A model generated the notes under the pieces. The model made no database searches, was not told the origin of the DNA, and saw nothing but the letters and a program-made list of their open reading frames with translations. From Streptomyces sp. NBC_01016 (GTDB lineage: Bacteria > Actinomycetota > Actinomycetes > Streptomycetales > Streptomycetaceae), in the NCBI RefSeq assembly GCF_026341035.1, contig NZ_JAPEOQ010000002.1, positions 1,798,001-1,862,000 of the forward strand: 64,000 nt of DNA, written 5' to 3'. Shown here piece by piece: positions 48,621-57,876 of the stretch. Positions within the stretch are counted from its first letter, which is position 1. Each line of letters opens with the position of its first letter. Both the position numbers and the translations under genes were made by a program.

Positions 48621-49181
48621 ATGCGCGCACCCATCGGCACCTTCGACCATGTACTCGCCGCCCCCGAGGCACTCGACCTGCTCACCCGGCCCGTCGCCGA
48701 CGCCGTACGCAACTGGCGCGGCACCGTGCCCGCGCAGGACCTGATCCACGTCGACACCGACCCCGAGTGGGCCGACACCGCGACGTTCGTCGAGCACTAC
48801 GGCCCCGATCTGCTCGACGCGTCCGCGAACTGTGTCGTCGTCGCAGGAAAGCGTGGTGGCGAGACCACGCTCGCCGCCTGCGTCGTGCTGTCCGCGACGA
48901 AGGTCGACGTCAACGGCGCGGTGCGTCGCCAACTCGGCGCCCGCAAGGCCTCGTTCGCCCCGATGGACACCGCGACCGGCGAGTCCGGCATGGAGTACGG
49001 CGGCATCACCCCGATCGGCCTGCCCGCCGACTGGCCGGTCCTCGTGGACGCCGCCGTCGTCGACCTCCCGCACGTCCTCATCGGCAGCGGCACCCGCCGC
49101 GGCAAGCTGATCGTCCCGGGCAAGGCCCTGTCCGAACTGCCGGGAGCCGTGGTGGTGGAGGGACTGGGCGTCACGGTCTGA
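48621..49181 (+). CDS. YbaK/ProX-type aminoacyl-tRNA deacylase
   Basis: This 186-residue protein has the YbaK/ProRS-INS fold: FDHVLAAPEALDLLTRPVAD near the N-terminus, ANCVVVAGKRGGETTLAACV near residue 70, and GVTPIGLP-like GGITPIGLP near 130. Such enzymes edit mischarged tRNA (for example Cys-tRNA(Pro) or Ala-tRNA(Pro)); the exact tRNA substrate cannot be read from the sequence. It stands alone with its own promoter. Confidence 0.85.
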   Translation: MRAPIGTFDHVLAAPEALDLLTRPVADAVRNWRGTVPAQDLIHVDTDPEWADTATFVEHYGPDLLDASANCVVVAGKRGGETTLAACVVLSATKVDVNGAVRRQLGARKASFAPMDTATGESGMEYGGITPIGLPADWPVLVDAAVVDLPHVLIGSGTRRGKLIVPGKALSELPGAVVVEGLGVTV

Positions 49182-49203
49182 CGAGCCGCCCCCTCGCAGC
49201 GAC

Positions 49204-50250
49204 TCACCCCCGCCGCGCCGCCCCCGTACTCTCCCGCACCACCAACCTCGTCGGCACCAACGTCGTCCCCCGCTCCGCCTCGCTCTCCCGTACCTGGCGC
49301 AGCGCGCTCTCCACGCAGCGGCGGCCGACCTCGGCGAAGTCCTGGTGGACCGTGGTGAGCGGGGGCAGGTACGAGCCCGAGTCGGGGATGTCGTCGAAGC
49401 CGATGACCGAGACGTCCTCGGGGACCTTGCGGCCGCGCTCCTCCAGGGCCCGCAGCAGGCCGAGCGCCATCTGGTCGTTCGCCGCGAACACCGCGGTGCA
49501 ATCGTCCTGTTCGGCCAGGCGCAGGCCCGCGCGGTAGCCGGACTCGGCCGACCAGTCGCCCCGTACCGGCGGTGGCACGGCGCGGCCCGCGTCCTCAAGT
49601 GCCGTACGCCAGGCGTCCGTTCGGCGCTGCGCCGCGTACGACTCGGAGGGGCCCGCCAGGTGCCAGACCGTGCGGTGGCCGAGGTCGAGGAGGTGGCGCA
49701 CCGCGTCGCGTGTGCCGCCCGCCTGGTCCGTGTCCACCACCGCGTAACGGTCGCCGGCGTCGGAGTCGGCGACCACGACCTTCACGTGCGGCGGCAGCGA
49801 AAGCCGCGCCGAGTCGAGCAGATGGACCTCCATGATGACGATGACCGCGTCCACCGCCAGCTCGCCGAGGCGTGAGAACGCGCCGCGCACCTCGTCCTGC
49901 GTGGGCACCGCGACCGGCAGCAGCGTGACCGCGTAGCCCTCCTGCGCGGCGGAGGTGGCGATGGCCTCGAGCGTGCGCATGTTGCCCGTCGTGGACAGCG
50001 TGAACGTGATGACGCCGATGGTGCGGAAGTCGCCCCGCTTCAGCGCCCGCGCCGCACTGTTGGGGCGGTAGCCGAGCTCCTTCATCGCCGCGCGGACCCG
50101 CTCGCGCGTCTCCTCGTTGACACCGGGGAAGCCGTTCGAGACGCGGGAGACCGTCTGGGACGAGACGCCGGCGACCCGGGCGACGTCGGCCATCGACGCG
50201 TTCTGCGTGCGGCGCCTGCCGTGCTGCGGGGCGCTCTCCTGGGTTGTCAC
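49204..50250 (-). CDS. LacI-family regulator of the galactan operon
   Basis: This 348-residue repressor has the LacI helix-turn-helix (MADVARVAGVSSQTVSRVSN near residue 20) and a periplasmic-binding-like effector domain. GTG 50250 has GAGGGAC upstream; GTG 50262 and the ATG at 50322 are in frame too. It faces the sugar ABC/glycosidase operon across two near-palindromic operators, so it very probably represses that operon and itself, with a galactose oligomer as inducer. Target assignment rests on position and operators. Confidence 0.88.
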   Translation of the reverse strand: MTTQESAPQHGRRRTQNASMADVARVAGVSSQTVSRVSNGFPGVNEETRERVRAAMKELGYRPNSAARALKRGDFRTIGVITFTLSTTGNMRTLEAIATSAAQEGYAVTLLPVAVPTQDEVRGAFSRLGELAVDAVIVIMEVHLLDSARLSLPPHVKVVVADSDAGDRYAVVDTDQAGGTRDAVRHLLDLGHRTVWHLAGPSESYAAQRRTDAWRTALEDAGRAVPPPVRGDWSAESGYRAGLRLAEQDDCTAVFAANDQMALGLLRALEERGRKVPEDVSVIGFDDIPDSGSYLPPLTTVHQDFAEVGRRCVESALRQVRESEAERGTTLVPTRLVVRESTGAARRG

Positions 50251-50310
50251 CGTGTCCCTCACCGACTCTTGACCGTGCTCCTCGGGGCAGTGTAGACATG
50301 CCGCCACCGA

Positions 50311-50371
50311 ATGTTTACGCAAACATAACAGCTGTCGGGCCCTTCATTGCCAGGGATGTTTACGCAAACAT
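50311..50371. promoter_or_regulatory. Two identical LacI operators
   Basis: ATGTTTACGCAAACAT occurs at 50311-50326 and again at 50356-50371, centres 45 bp apart. Each is a 16-bp near-palindrome (ATGTTTxCGxAAACAT), the classic actinobacterial LacI half-site layout, between the regulator and the permease operon. Confidence 0.92.
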
Positions 50372-50420
50372 CGGACCCGTGACGCACGGCTGGACCGCAT
50401 GGACGAGTGAGGGGCGCCAG

Positions 50421-51317
50421 ATGACCACGCTGCAACCGCCGGTCGCCTTGAGGAGGCGCCGCTCATGGACGGGCTGGGGGTTCATCGGCCCCTTCGTGCT
50501 CGTCTTCGCCCTGGTCTTCCTCGCGCCGCTCGCCTACTCGGTCTACCTGAGTCTGTTCCGTACACAACTCATCGGCGGCACCACCTTCGTGGGCCTGGAC
50601 AACTACCAACAGGCCCTCCAGGACGGCCAGTTCTGGGACGGAGTCCTCCGCGTCGGCCTGTTCCTGCTGATCCAGGTGCCGATCATGCTGGGCATCGCCC
50701 TGCTCGTCGCCCTCGCGATCGACAGCGGACGCCTCTTCGGCAAGGACTTCTTCCGGATCACCGTCTTCCTGCCCTACGCGGTCCCCGCCGTCGTCGCGAC
50801 CCTCATGTGGGGCTTCATGTACGGCACCCGTTACGGCCTGGTCGGTGACCTCAACGACGCGTTCGGCACGAAGCTGCCCGACCCGCTCTCCGCCGACCTG
50901 GTCCTCGCCTCCCTCGGCAACATCGTGACCTGGGAGTTCGTCGGCTACAACATGCTGATCTTCTTCGCCGCGCTGCGCGTCGTACCGCACTCGCTGTACG
51001 AGGCGGCCGAGATCGACGGGGCCGGACAGTGGCGCGTCATCACGGCCATCAAGCTCCCTGCGATCCGCGGCGCCCTCGTCATCGCCACGATCTTCTCGAT
51101 CATCGGCAGCTTCCAGCTCTTCAACGAGCCCGCCATCCTCCAGAAGCTCGCGCCGAACGCGATCACCACCGACTACACCCCGAACTACTACACGTACTCG
51201 CTGTCCTTCGCGGGTCAGCAGCAGAACTACTCCGCGACGGTCGCCATCGTGATGGGCGTGATCACGATGATCGTCGCCTACGTGGTCCAGCTGCGCGGCA
51301 TGCGCAAGGGAGCGTGA
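50421..51317 (+). CDS. Sugar ABC-transporter permease (MalF type)
   Basis: This 298-residue permease has about six helices and the cytoplasmic EAA motif EAAEIDGAGQWRVITAIKLP near residue 205 that contacts the ATPase. It is the MalF-like partner of the next gene. No ATPase is encoded here, as usual for Streptomyces sugar systems that share MsiK. ATG 50421 follows GAGGGGCGC. It is the first gene of the operon controlled by the LacI operators. Confidence 0.9.
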   Translation: MTTLQPPVALRRRRSWTGWGFIGPFVLVFALVFLAPLAYSVYLSLFRTQLIGGTTFVGLDNYQQALQDGQFWDGVLRVGLFLLIQVPIMLGIALLVALAIDSGRLFGKDFFRITVFLPYAVPAVVATLMWGFMYGTRYGLVGDLNDAFGTKLPDPLSADLVLASLGNIVTWEFVGYNMLIFFAALRVVPHSLYEAAEIDGAGQWRVITAIKLPAIRGALVIATIFSIIGSFQLFNEPAILQKLAPNAITTDYTPNYYTYSLSFAGQQQNYSATVAIVMGVITMIVAYVVQLRGMRKGA

Positions 51318-51322
51318 GCGCG

Positions 51323-52255
51323 ATGACCACCACCACCGGGCCCGTACGGCCGACCGCATCGCTCAAGTCCACCGCCCCGCGCCTGCGCACCGTCCGGCGG
51401 CGCACCACAGGGCGCCCCCGGCGCAGCGTTCTGCTGACCGTGCTCACCGGTGTCGTCCTCGTCTACAGCCTGCTTCCGCTGGTGTGGCTCCTGATCAGCG
51501 CGACCAAGTCCCAGCAGGGCCTGGCCCGTTCGTTCGGCCTGTGGTTCGACTCGGACTTCGACCTCTGGCACAACATCGGCGTGACGTTCACGTACCAGGA
51601 CGGCGTCTTCGGCCGCTGGCTCCTCAACACCCTTATGTACGTGGTGGTGGGCGCGGGCGGAGCCACCTTCCTGGCGGTCCTCGGCGGGTACGCGCTCGCC
51701 AAGTTCGCCTTCCCGGGCAAGCGTGCCGTGTTCGCCGTCGTCATCGGGGCGGTCGCGGTGCCGGGCACGGCGCTCGCCGTCCCCACGTTCCTGATGTTCA
51801 GCAAGATGGGGCTCACCGACACCCCGTGGGCCGTCATCATCCCGTCGCTGATCTCGCCGTTCGGGCTTTATCTGATGTGGGTGTTCGCCACCGAGGCGAT
51901 CCCCACCGAACTGATGGAGGCCGCCCGGATCGACGGCGCGAGCGAGCTGCGCACCTTCTTCACGGTCGCGCTGCCGCTGCTCGCGCCCGGCACCGTCACC
52001 GTCCTGCTCTTCACCACGGTCGCGACCTGGAACAACTACTTCCTGCCGCTGATCATGCTGAAGGACCCCGACTGGTACCCGCTCACGCTCGGCCTCGACT
52101 CCTGGAACAAGCAGGCGCAGACGGCCGGCGGCGAGGCCATTCCCCATCTCGTGCTCACCGGTTCGCTGCTCACCATCGTGCCGCTGATCGCCGCCTTCCT
52201 GCTGCTCCAGAAGTACTGGCAGTCGGGTCTCTCCGCCGGAAGCGTCAAGGAGTAG
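51323..52255 (+). CDS. Sugar ABC-transporter permease (MalG type)
   Basis: This 310-residue permease has the MalG-type layout with EAA motif EAARIDGASELRTFFTVALP near residue 210. ATG 51323 has AAGGGAG at good spacing; GTG 51314 would overlap the previous stop (GTGA) but has almost no spacing. It forms the membrane channel with the upstream permease. Operon with the next binding protein. Confidence 0.9.
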   Translation: MTTTTGPVRPTASLKSTAPRLRTVRRRTTGRPRRSVLLTVLTGVVLVYSLLPLVWLLISATKSQQGLARSFGLWFDSDFDLWHNIGVTFTYQDGVFGRWLLNTLMYVVVGAGGATFLAVLGGYALAKFAFPGKRAVFAVVIGAVAVPGTALAVPTFLMFSKMGLTDTPWAVIIPSLISPFGLYLMWVFATEAIPTELMEAARIDGASELRTFFTVALPLLAPGTVTVLLFTTVATWNNYFLPLIMLKDPDWYPLTLGLDSWNKQAQTAGGEAIPHLVLTGSLLTIVPLIAAFLLLQKYWQSGLSAGSVKE

Positions 52256-52286
52256 GCGCGGCAGGGCGGTTCACCCCTCGCACACC

Positions 52287-52326
52287 CTCTGTAGGACCAC
52301 GAAGAGCTCTGTAGGACCACGAAGAA
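52287..52326. repeat. 20-bp tandem duplication before the binding-protein gene
   Basis: CTCTGTAGGACCACGAAGAG is repeated head to tail with one change at the end, just before the ATG of the solute-binding protein. The GAAGAA/GAAGAG ends resemble ribosome sites. Confidence 0.85.
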
Positions 52327-52341
52327 GTGGAAGCCATCGCC

Positions 52342-53685
52342 ATGCCCCAGCACTCCCGCCGCGTCCTGCGCGGCATAGGTCTCCTCTGCGCCCTCGCCCT
52401 CGGGGCCACCGCCTGCGGCGGCTCCGACGACGGCAACTCCGGTGACAAGAAGGTGGGTTCGGCCGACATCAAGTCGGCCCTGAAGAAGGGCGGCACCGTC
52501 ACGGTGTGGGCGTGGGAGCCCACCCTGAAGCAGGTCGCCGCCGACTTCGAGAAGAAGTACCCGAAGGTCGACATCAAGCTGGTCAACGCGGGCACCAACA
52601 ACGACCAGTACAAGGCCCTGTCGAACGCGATCTCGGCGAAGAAGGGCGTCCCGGACGTCGCGCAGATCGAGTACTACGCGCTCGGTCAGTACGCCCTGAC
52701 GAAGCAGATCACCGACCTCAAGGCCTACGGCGCCGAGAAGCTGGCGGACTCGTACTCGCCGGGGCCGTGGAACTCGGTGAAGTCCGGCGGCGGCGGTGTC
52801 TACGGATTGCCCATGGACTCGGGTCCGATGGCGCTCTTCTACAACAAGAAGGTCTTCGACAAGTACAAGATCGCCGTCCCGACGACCTGGGACGAGTACG
52901 TCGAGGCGGCCCGCAAGCTGCACAAGGCCGACCCGAAGGCGTACATCACCAGCGACGTCGGCGACGCGGGCCTGACCACCAGCCTGCTGTGGCAGGCCGG
53001 TTCGCACCCGTACAAGGTGGACGGCACCAAGGTCGGCATCGACTTCACCGACGCGGGCGCGAAGAAGTACACCGACACCTGGCAGAAGCTGATCGACGAC
53101 AAGCTCGTCGCGCCGGTCACCGGCTGGACCGACGACTGGTACAAGGGCCTCGGCGACGGCACCATCGCCACGCTGCCCACCGGCGCCTGGATGCCCGCCA
53201 ACTTCGCCTCCGGCGTGAAGGGCGCGTCCGGTGACTGGCGCGTCGCCCCCATGCCGCAGTGGGAGAAGGGCGCGACCGCAAGCTCCGAGAACGGCGGCAG
53301 CTCGCTCGCGCTGCCCGAGCTCGGCAAGAACAAGGAGCTCGCGTACGCCTTCGTCGAGTACGCCAACTCCGGTGCGGGCGTGGGGACCCGCATCAAGAAC
53401 GGCGCGTTCCCCGCGACGACGAAGGACCTGAACTCGTCGTCGTTCCAGAACACCGAGTTCCCGTACTTCGGCGGCCAGAAGGCCAACAAGATCTTCGCCG
53501 AGTCCGCGAAGAGCGTGCCCACCGACTGGAAGTACCTGCCGTTCCAGGTGTACGCCAACTCGATCTTCAACGACACCGTCGGCAAGGCCTACGTCTCCTC
53601 GACCAAGCTCCCCGCAGGCCTCAAGTCCTGGCAGGACGCGTCCGCCAAGTACGGCACCGACCAGGGCTTCACCGTCGAGAAGTAG
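52342..53685 (+). CDS. Sugar-binding lipoprotein (family 1)
   Basis: This 447-residue lipoprotein has a lipobox ATAC near residue 22 and a family-1 sugar-binding fold (VTVWAWEPTLKQVAADFEKKY near residue 50, and the WQAGSHPY, TWQKLIDD and LPTGAWMP segments). It should deliver oligosaccharides to the two permeases. ATG 52342 has GGAAG 9 nt upstream; GTG 52327 is an alternative. Its ligand is probably a galacto-oligosaccharide, judged from the downstream glycosidases. Confidence 0.88.
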   Translation: MPQHSRRVLRGIGLLCALALGATACGGSDDGNSGDKKVGSADIKSALKKGGTVTVWAWEPTLKQVAADFEKKYPKVDIKLVNAGTNNDQYKALSNAISAKKGVPDVAQIEYYALGQYALTKQITDLKAYGAEKLADSYSPGPWNSVKSGGGGVYGLPMDSGPMALFYNKKVFDKYKIAVPTTWDEYVEAARKLHKADPKAYITSDVGDAGLTTSLLWQAGSHPYKVDGTKVGIDFTDAGAKKYTDTWQKLIDDKLVAPVTGWTDDWYKGLGDGTIATLPTGAWMPANFASGVKGASGDWRVAPMPQWEKGATASSENGGSSLALPELGKNKELAYAFVEYANSGAGVGTRIKNGAFPATTKDLNSSSFQNTEFPYFGGQKANKIFAESAKSVPTDWKYLPFQVYANSIFNDTVGKAYVSSTKLPAGLKSWQDASAKYGTDQGFTVEK

Positions 53686-53724
53686 CCCGCCCCGCCGCAA
53701 CCCCGCATTCCTGGAAGGACGTTC

Positions 53725-55776
53725 ATGGTCGACCCCCTCGCCTCCCGTTTCCCGTACGCGAAGAGCTCGGACGGCAGCCGGCGCCTCGGCTACGGCGCCG
53801 ACTACAACCCCGAGCAGTGGTCACGGGAGGTGTGGGCGGACGACATCCGGCTGATGCGGGAGGCCGGGGTGAACGTCGTCTCCCTCGCCATCTTCTCCTG
53901 GGCGCGTCTCCAACCCACCGCCGACACCTGGGACTTCGGCTGGCTCGACGAGATCATGGACCGGCTGCACGCGGGCGGCATCGGCGTCGACCTGGCCACC
54001 GCCACCGCGTCACCGCCGCCGTGGCTGACCGCCGCGCACCCGGAGATCCTTCCGGTGACCGCGAGCGGCGAGACACTGTGGCCGGGCGCCCGCCAGCACT
54101 GGCGGCCCACCTCGCCCGTCTTCCGTGAGCACGCGCTGCGTCTGGTGCGCAAGCTCGCCGCCCGCTACGCCGACCACCCGGCCCTCGTCGCCTGGCACGT
54201 CAACAACGAGCTGGGCTGCCACAACGTCTACGACCACTCCGACGACGCGGCCCGCGCGTTCCGGTCCTGGCTGCGCCGCCGCTACACCACGCTCGAAGCC
54301 CTCAACGACGCCTGGGGGACAGCGTTCTGGTCGCAGCGCTACAGCGACTGGGAGCAGCTGCTGCCGCCGCGGCTCGCCGCCTCGCACCCGAACCCGACCC
54401 AGCAGCTGGACTTCAAGCGGTTCTCCTCCGACGCGCTCAAGGATCATCTGCTGGCCGAGCGCGAGATCCTGCGCGAGTTGAGCCCGGAGACGCCCGTCAC
54501 CACCAATTTCATGGTGATGCCCGGCACCAAGGGCATGGACTACGCGGACTGGGCGGGCGAGGTCGACTTCGTCGCCAACGACCACTACGTCATCCCCGGC
54601 CCCCAGGACCGCGACGAGCTCTCCTTCTCCGCCAACCTCACCAGCGGGATCGCGGGCCACCGGCCCTGGTTCCTGATGGAGCACTCCACCAGCGCCGTGA
54701 ACTGGCAGCCCGTCAATCTGCCGAAGAAGCCGGGGGAGTTGGCCCGGGACTCGCTGCTGCACGTGGCGCACGGCGCCGACGCCGTCTGCTTCTTCCAGTG
54801 GCGGCAGTCGGCTGCGGGCGCCGAAAAGTACCACTCGGCGATGCTCCCGCACGCCGGAGCCGACAGCGAACTCTTCCGCTCCGTCGTCGAGTTGGGCGGC
54901 ACCCTCGAAGCGCTCGCCCCGATCGCCGGCAGCGCGCGCGAACCCGCCCGTGTCGCGATCCTCTTCGACTGGGACTCGTGGTGGACGAGCGAGCAGGACT
55001 CCCACCCGTCCTCCCGCCTCGACTACCACCGCGAGGCCCTGGACTGGTACTCGGCGCTGCTGCGCCTCGGGATCCGCGCCGACGTGGTGCCCGCGCACCA
55101 CACCGACCTGTCCACGTACGACGTCGTCATCGCGTCCGTCCTGCACGTGGTGCCGCAGCCGCTCGCCAAGGAGCTGACCCGGTACGTCGAGGGCGGCGGC
55201 CACCTCGTCGCCACGTACTTCTCCGCGATCGTCGACGAGAACGACCACGTGTGGCTCGGCGGCTACCCCGGCGCCCTGCGCGACGTCCTCGGCATCCGCA
55301 TCGAGGAGTTCGGGCCGCTCCTCGACGGTGACACCGTCGACCTGGACAACGGCACCACCGGCAGCCTGTGGACCGACCGGATCTCCGTCACCGGCACGGA
55401 CGTCGAGGTCCTCGCCGGCTACCGGACCGGCACGTACGCGTCCCGCCCGGCCGTCACCCGGCGCGGTACGGGCCGGGGCTCGGCCGCGTACGTCTCCACC
55501 CGCCTCGGCGTCGAAGGGCTCACCGCGCTGCTGCCAGAGCTGCTCGCGCCGGCCGGGGTGAGCAGTGAACTCCCGGAGCAGGCAAGGGGGTTGGTCGAGC
55601 AGATCGTGCGGCGGGATGCCGAGCACCGCTATGTCTTCCTGGTCAACCGGAGCGACGAGCGGGTGTCGCTGCCGGGCCTGACCGGAGACGTGCTGGTCGG
55701 GCCCGCGGCCGAGGACGACGTGCTGGTCCTGGCGCCCCGCCAGGTCGCCGTCCTGCGGCAGCCCGCCACCTCCTAG
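53725..55776 (+). CDS. GH42 beta-galactosidase
   Basis: This 683-residue cytoplasmic enzyme hydrolyses terminal beta-galactose. It starts RLGYGADYNPEQWSREVWAD near residue 19, has the acid/base Glu in HVNNELGCH near 163 and the nucleophile Glu in WFLMEHSTSAVNWQP near 315, the signatures of GH42. A trimerisation and C-terminal beta domain follow. It has no signal peptide, so it acts on imported oligosaccharides. It follows the binding protein in the LacI-controlled operon. Confidence 0.92.
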   Translation: MVDPLASRFPYAKSSDGSRRLGYGADYNPEQWSREVWADDIRLMREAGVNVVSLAIFSWARLQPTADTWDFGWLDEIMDRLHAGGIGVDLATATASPPPWLTAAHPEILPVTASGETLWPGARQHWRPTSPVFREHALRLVRKLAARYADHPALVAWHVNNELGCHNVYDHSDDAARAFRSWLRRRYTTLEALNDAWGTAFWSQRYSDWEQLLPPRLAASHPNPTQQLDFKRFSSDALKDHLLAEREILRELSPETPVTTNFMVMPGTKGMDYADWAGEVDFVANDHYVIPGPQDRDELSFSANLTSGIAGHRPWFLMEHSTSAVNWQPVNLPKKPGELARDSLLHVAHGADAVCFFQWRQSAAGAEKYHSAMLPHAGADSELFRSVVELGGTLEALAPIAGSAREPARVAILFDWDSWWTSEQDSHPSSRLDYHREALDWYSALLRLGIRADVVPAHHTDLSTYDVVIASVLHVVPQPLAKELTRYVEGGGHLVATYFSAIVDENDHVWLGGYPGALRDVLGIRIEEFGPLLDGDTVDLDNGTTGSLWTDRISVTGTDVEVLAGYRTGTYASRPAVTRRGTGRGSAAYVSTRLGVEGLTALLPELLAPAGVSSELPEQARGLVEQIVRRDAEHRYVFLVNRSDERVSLPGLTGDVLVGPAAEDDVLVLAPRQVAVLRQPATS

Positions 55777-55845
55777 CACCATCACGTACCACCAGCGTTC
55801 GGCACCACCAACACCCCGCTCACACAACGACGTAGGGAGCACACG

Positions 55846-57876
55846 TTGGCGCGCTTGACCCGCAGACGGTTCATCGGCATCGCCGCGGCCACGGCCGCGG
55901 CGGCGGGAACCCAGATCTCCGCCGCACAGCTCGTCGCCGCCGCCACCGCGGCGACGGTCACGGTCACCCCCGACCCCTCGTACCGGCAGGACCGGTTCGA
56001 GGGCTGGGGCACCAGCCTGGTCTGGTTCGCGAACGCCACCGGGCACTACCCGGCCGAGATCCGCGAGAGGATCGCCGACCTCGTCTTCGGACGGGACGGC
56101 CTCGCCCTGAACATCGCCCGCTACAACATCGGCGGCGGCAACGCCCCTGACGTGCCCGACTACTTGAGGGCGGGCGGCGCCGTCGAGGGCTGGTGGAAGG
56201 CGCCCGCGGGCACCACCCGCACCGACACCGACTGGTGGGACCCCGGCAACGAGGACCACTGGAACGAGGACACCGACGCGACCCAGCGCTGGTGGGTGGA
56301 CCGGATCAAGAAGGGCATCACCCACTGGGAGACGTTCTCCAACTCGCCGCCGTACTTCATGACGGTCAGCGGCTATGTCTCCGGCGGCTTCGACGCGTCG
56401 AAGGACCAGCTGAAGGAGGCGTCCGTCGACGACTTCGCCACCTATCTGGCCGGTGCGACGCGACGCCTGGAGAAGGCGCACGGCATCAAGGTGAAGACCG
56501 TCGACCCGTGCAACGAGCCCAACACCGATTACTGGGGAACCCAGTTGGGCGCTGATGGCAATCCGACCGGCGGCCGCCAGGAGGGCTGTCACATCGGCCC
56601 CGGCCTCCAGCAGAAGATCGTGCCCGCGCTCGATGCCGCCCTGCGCAAGGCACGGACCGGCGCGGTCGTCTCGGCGATGGACGAGACCAACCCGACGACC
56701 TTCGTCACGAACTGGACAAGCTACCCGGCCGACGTGAAGAGCCGCGTCGCCCAGATGAACGTCCACACGTACGGCACCGGCGGCCGCACCTCCGTACGCG
56801 ACCTCGCCAAGGCCGAGGGCAAGCCGCTGTGGATGAGCGAGGTCGAGGGCGACTGGGGCGACGGGCAGTCCTTCACCGACATGCGGCCCGGCCTCGGGCT
56901 CGCCCAGCACATCGTCGACGATCTGCGTGAACTGGAGCCCAGCGCCTGGGTGTTCTGGCAGCCCGTCGAGGACTGGGACAACATGAAGCCCGGCGGCGAG
57001 TCCGCGAAGGGTGGCAACTGGGGCGAGGTCCAGGTCTCCTTCAGCGCGGGTCCGGACGACACCCTGGAGACCTGCCCGGTCTACACGAACACCAAGTTCG
57101 ACACCGCCCGGAACTTCACCCACTACATCCGGCCCGGCGACCACCTCATCAAGACCGACGACACGAGCAGCACCGCGGCCGTCACCCGCGGCGGCGACGG
57201 CGCCACCGTCGTGCACGTCAACAGCACCACGAGCACCCGCACGGTGACGCTCGACCTGTCCAGGTTCGCGACCGTACGCCGGGGCGCGACCGTCACCCCG
57301 GTCGTGACCAGCACGGACGGCAAGCTGGCCGAGCGGGCGCCGGTCGCGGTGACGGGCCGGAAGGCCACGTTCACGGTGCCCGCGCAGTCGGTGACCACGT
57401 TCGTGATCAAGGGCGTGTCCGGGGTCGCGAAGGACGCGGCGGAGCTGCGCCGGGGACGCACCTACGAGCTGACGGGTGTGCAGAGCGGCAAGGACCTCAC
57501 CGTCGCCGACGGCGGCGGCACGCTCGTCATCGGGTCAGGGACGGGCGCGGCCGGACAGCGGTGGCGGCTCGCGCAGATCAGCGGCGACGGACCCGCGAGT
57601 CGCAAGCGGCACGTGTTCACCAGCGCCGCCGACGGCAAGCGGCTCGCCGTCCGCGACGGTGCGGCGGTCGTCGAACCGGACACGGGCGAGCGCGATCCGG
57701 CCGCCCAGTGGATCCTGTCGAGCACGGGCGACGGTACGTACACCCTGGTCAACGCGGGCACGGGCCGCCTCCTGGAGGTCGGCGGGCAGGCCACGAACGA
57801 GGGCGCGCCCGTCGGGACGTGGCAGCCCAACTCCGGTTCCAACCAACGGTGGCGGGTCACCGATGTGACGTCCTGA
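55846..57876 (+). CDS. Tat-exported GH30 endo-beta-1,6-galactanase-type enzyme with trefoil CBM
   Basis: This 676-residue protein starts at TTG with a twin-arginine signal (TRRRFIGIAAATAAAAG). The GH30-like barrel has the acid/base Glu in VDPCNEPNTDYWG near residue 225 and the nucleophile in PLWMSEVEGDWG near 330, as in GH30_5 beta-1,6-galactanases. A C-terminal beta-trefoil binding module has three QxW motifs (GQRWRL, AAQWIL, NQRWRV). It would cleave extracellular beta-1,6-galactan chains of arabinogalactans for import by the operon's transporter. Substrate specificity is inferred. TTG 55846 has AGGGAGC. Confidence 0.85.
   Translation: MARLTRRRFIGIAAATAAAAGTQISAAQLVAAATAATVTVTPDPSYRQDRFEGWGTSLVWFANATGHYPAEIRERIADLVFGRDGLALNIARYNIGGGNAPDVPDYLRAGGAVEGWWKAPAGTTRTDTDWWDPGNEDHWNEDTDATQRWWVDRIKKGITHWETFSNSPPYFMTVSGYVSGGFDASKDQLKEASVDDFATYLAGATRRLEKAHGIKVKTVDPCNEPNTDYWGTQLGADGNPTGGRQEGCHIGPGLQQKIVPALDAALRKARTGAVVSAMDETNPTTFVTNWTSYPADVKSRVAQMNVHTYGTGGRTSVRDLAKAEGKPLWMSEVEGDWGDGQSFTDMRPGLGLAQHIVDDLRELEPSAWVFWQPVEDWDNMKPGGESAKGGNWGEVQVSFSAGPDDTLETCPVYTNTKFDTARNFTHYIRPGDHLIKTDDTSSTAAVTRGGDGATVVHVNSTTSTRTVTLDLSRFATVRRGATVTPVVTSTDGKLAERAPVAVTGRKATFTVPAQSVTTFVIKGVSGVAKDAAELRRGRTYELTGVQSGKDLTVADGGGTLVIGSGTGAAGQRWRLAQISGDGPASRKRHVFTSAADGKRLAVRDGAAVVEPDTGERDPAAQWILSSTGDGTYTLVNAGTGRLLEVGGQATNEGAPVGTWQPNSGSNQRWRVTDVTS

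Noticed and set aside
54010..57216. 1068-codon minus-strand frame
   Set aside because: It is antisense to the clearly coding GH42 and GH30 genes and has no domain; high GC suppresses stops in that frame.
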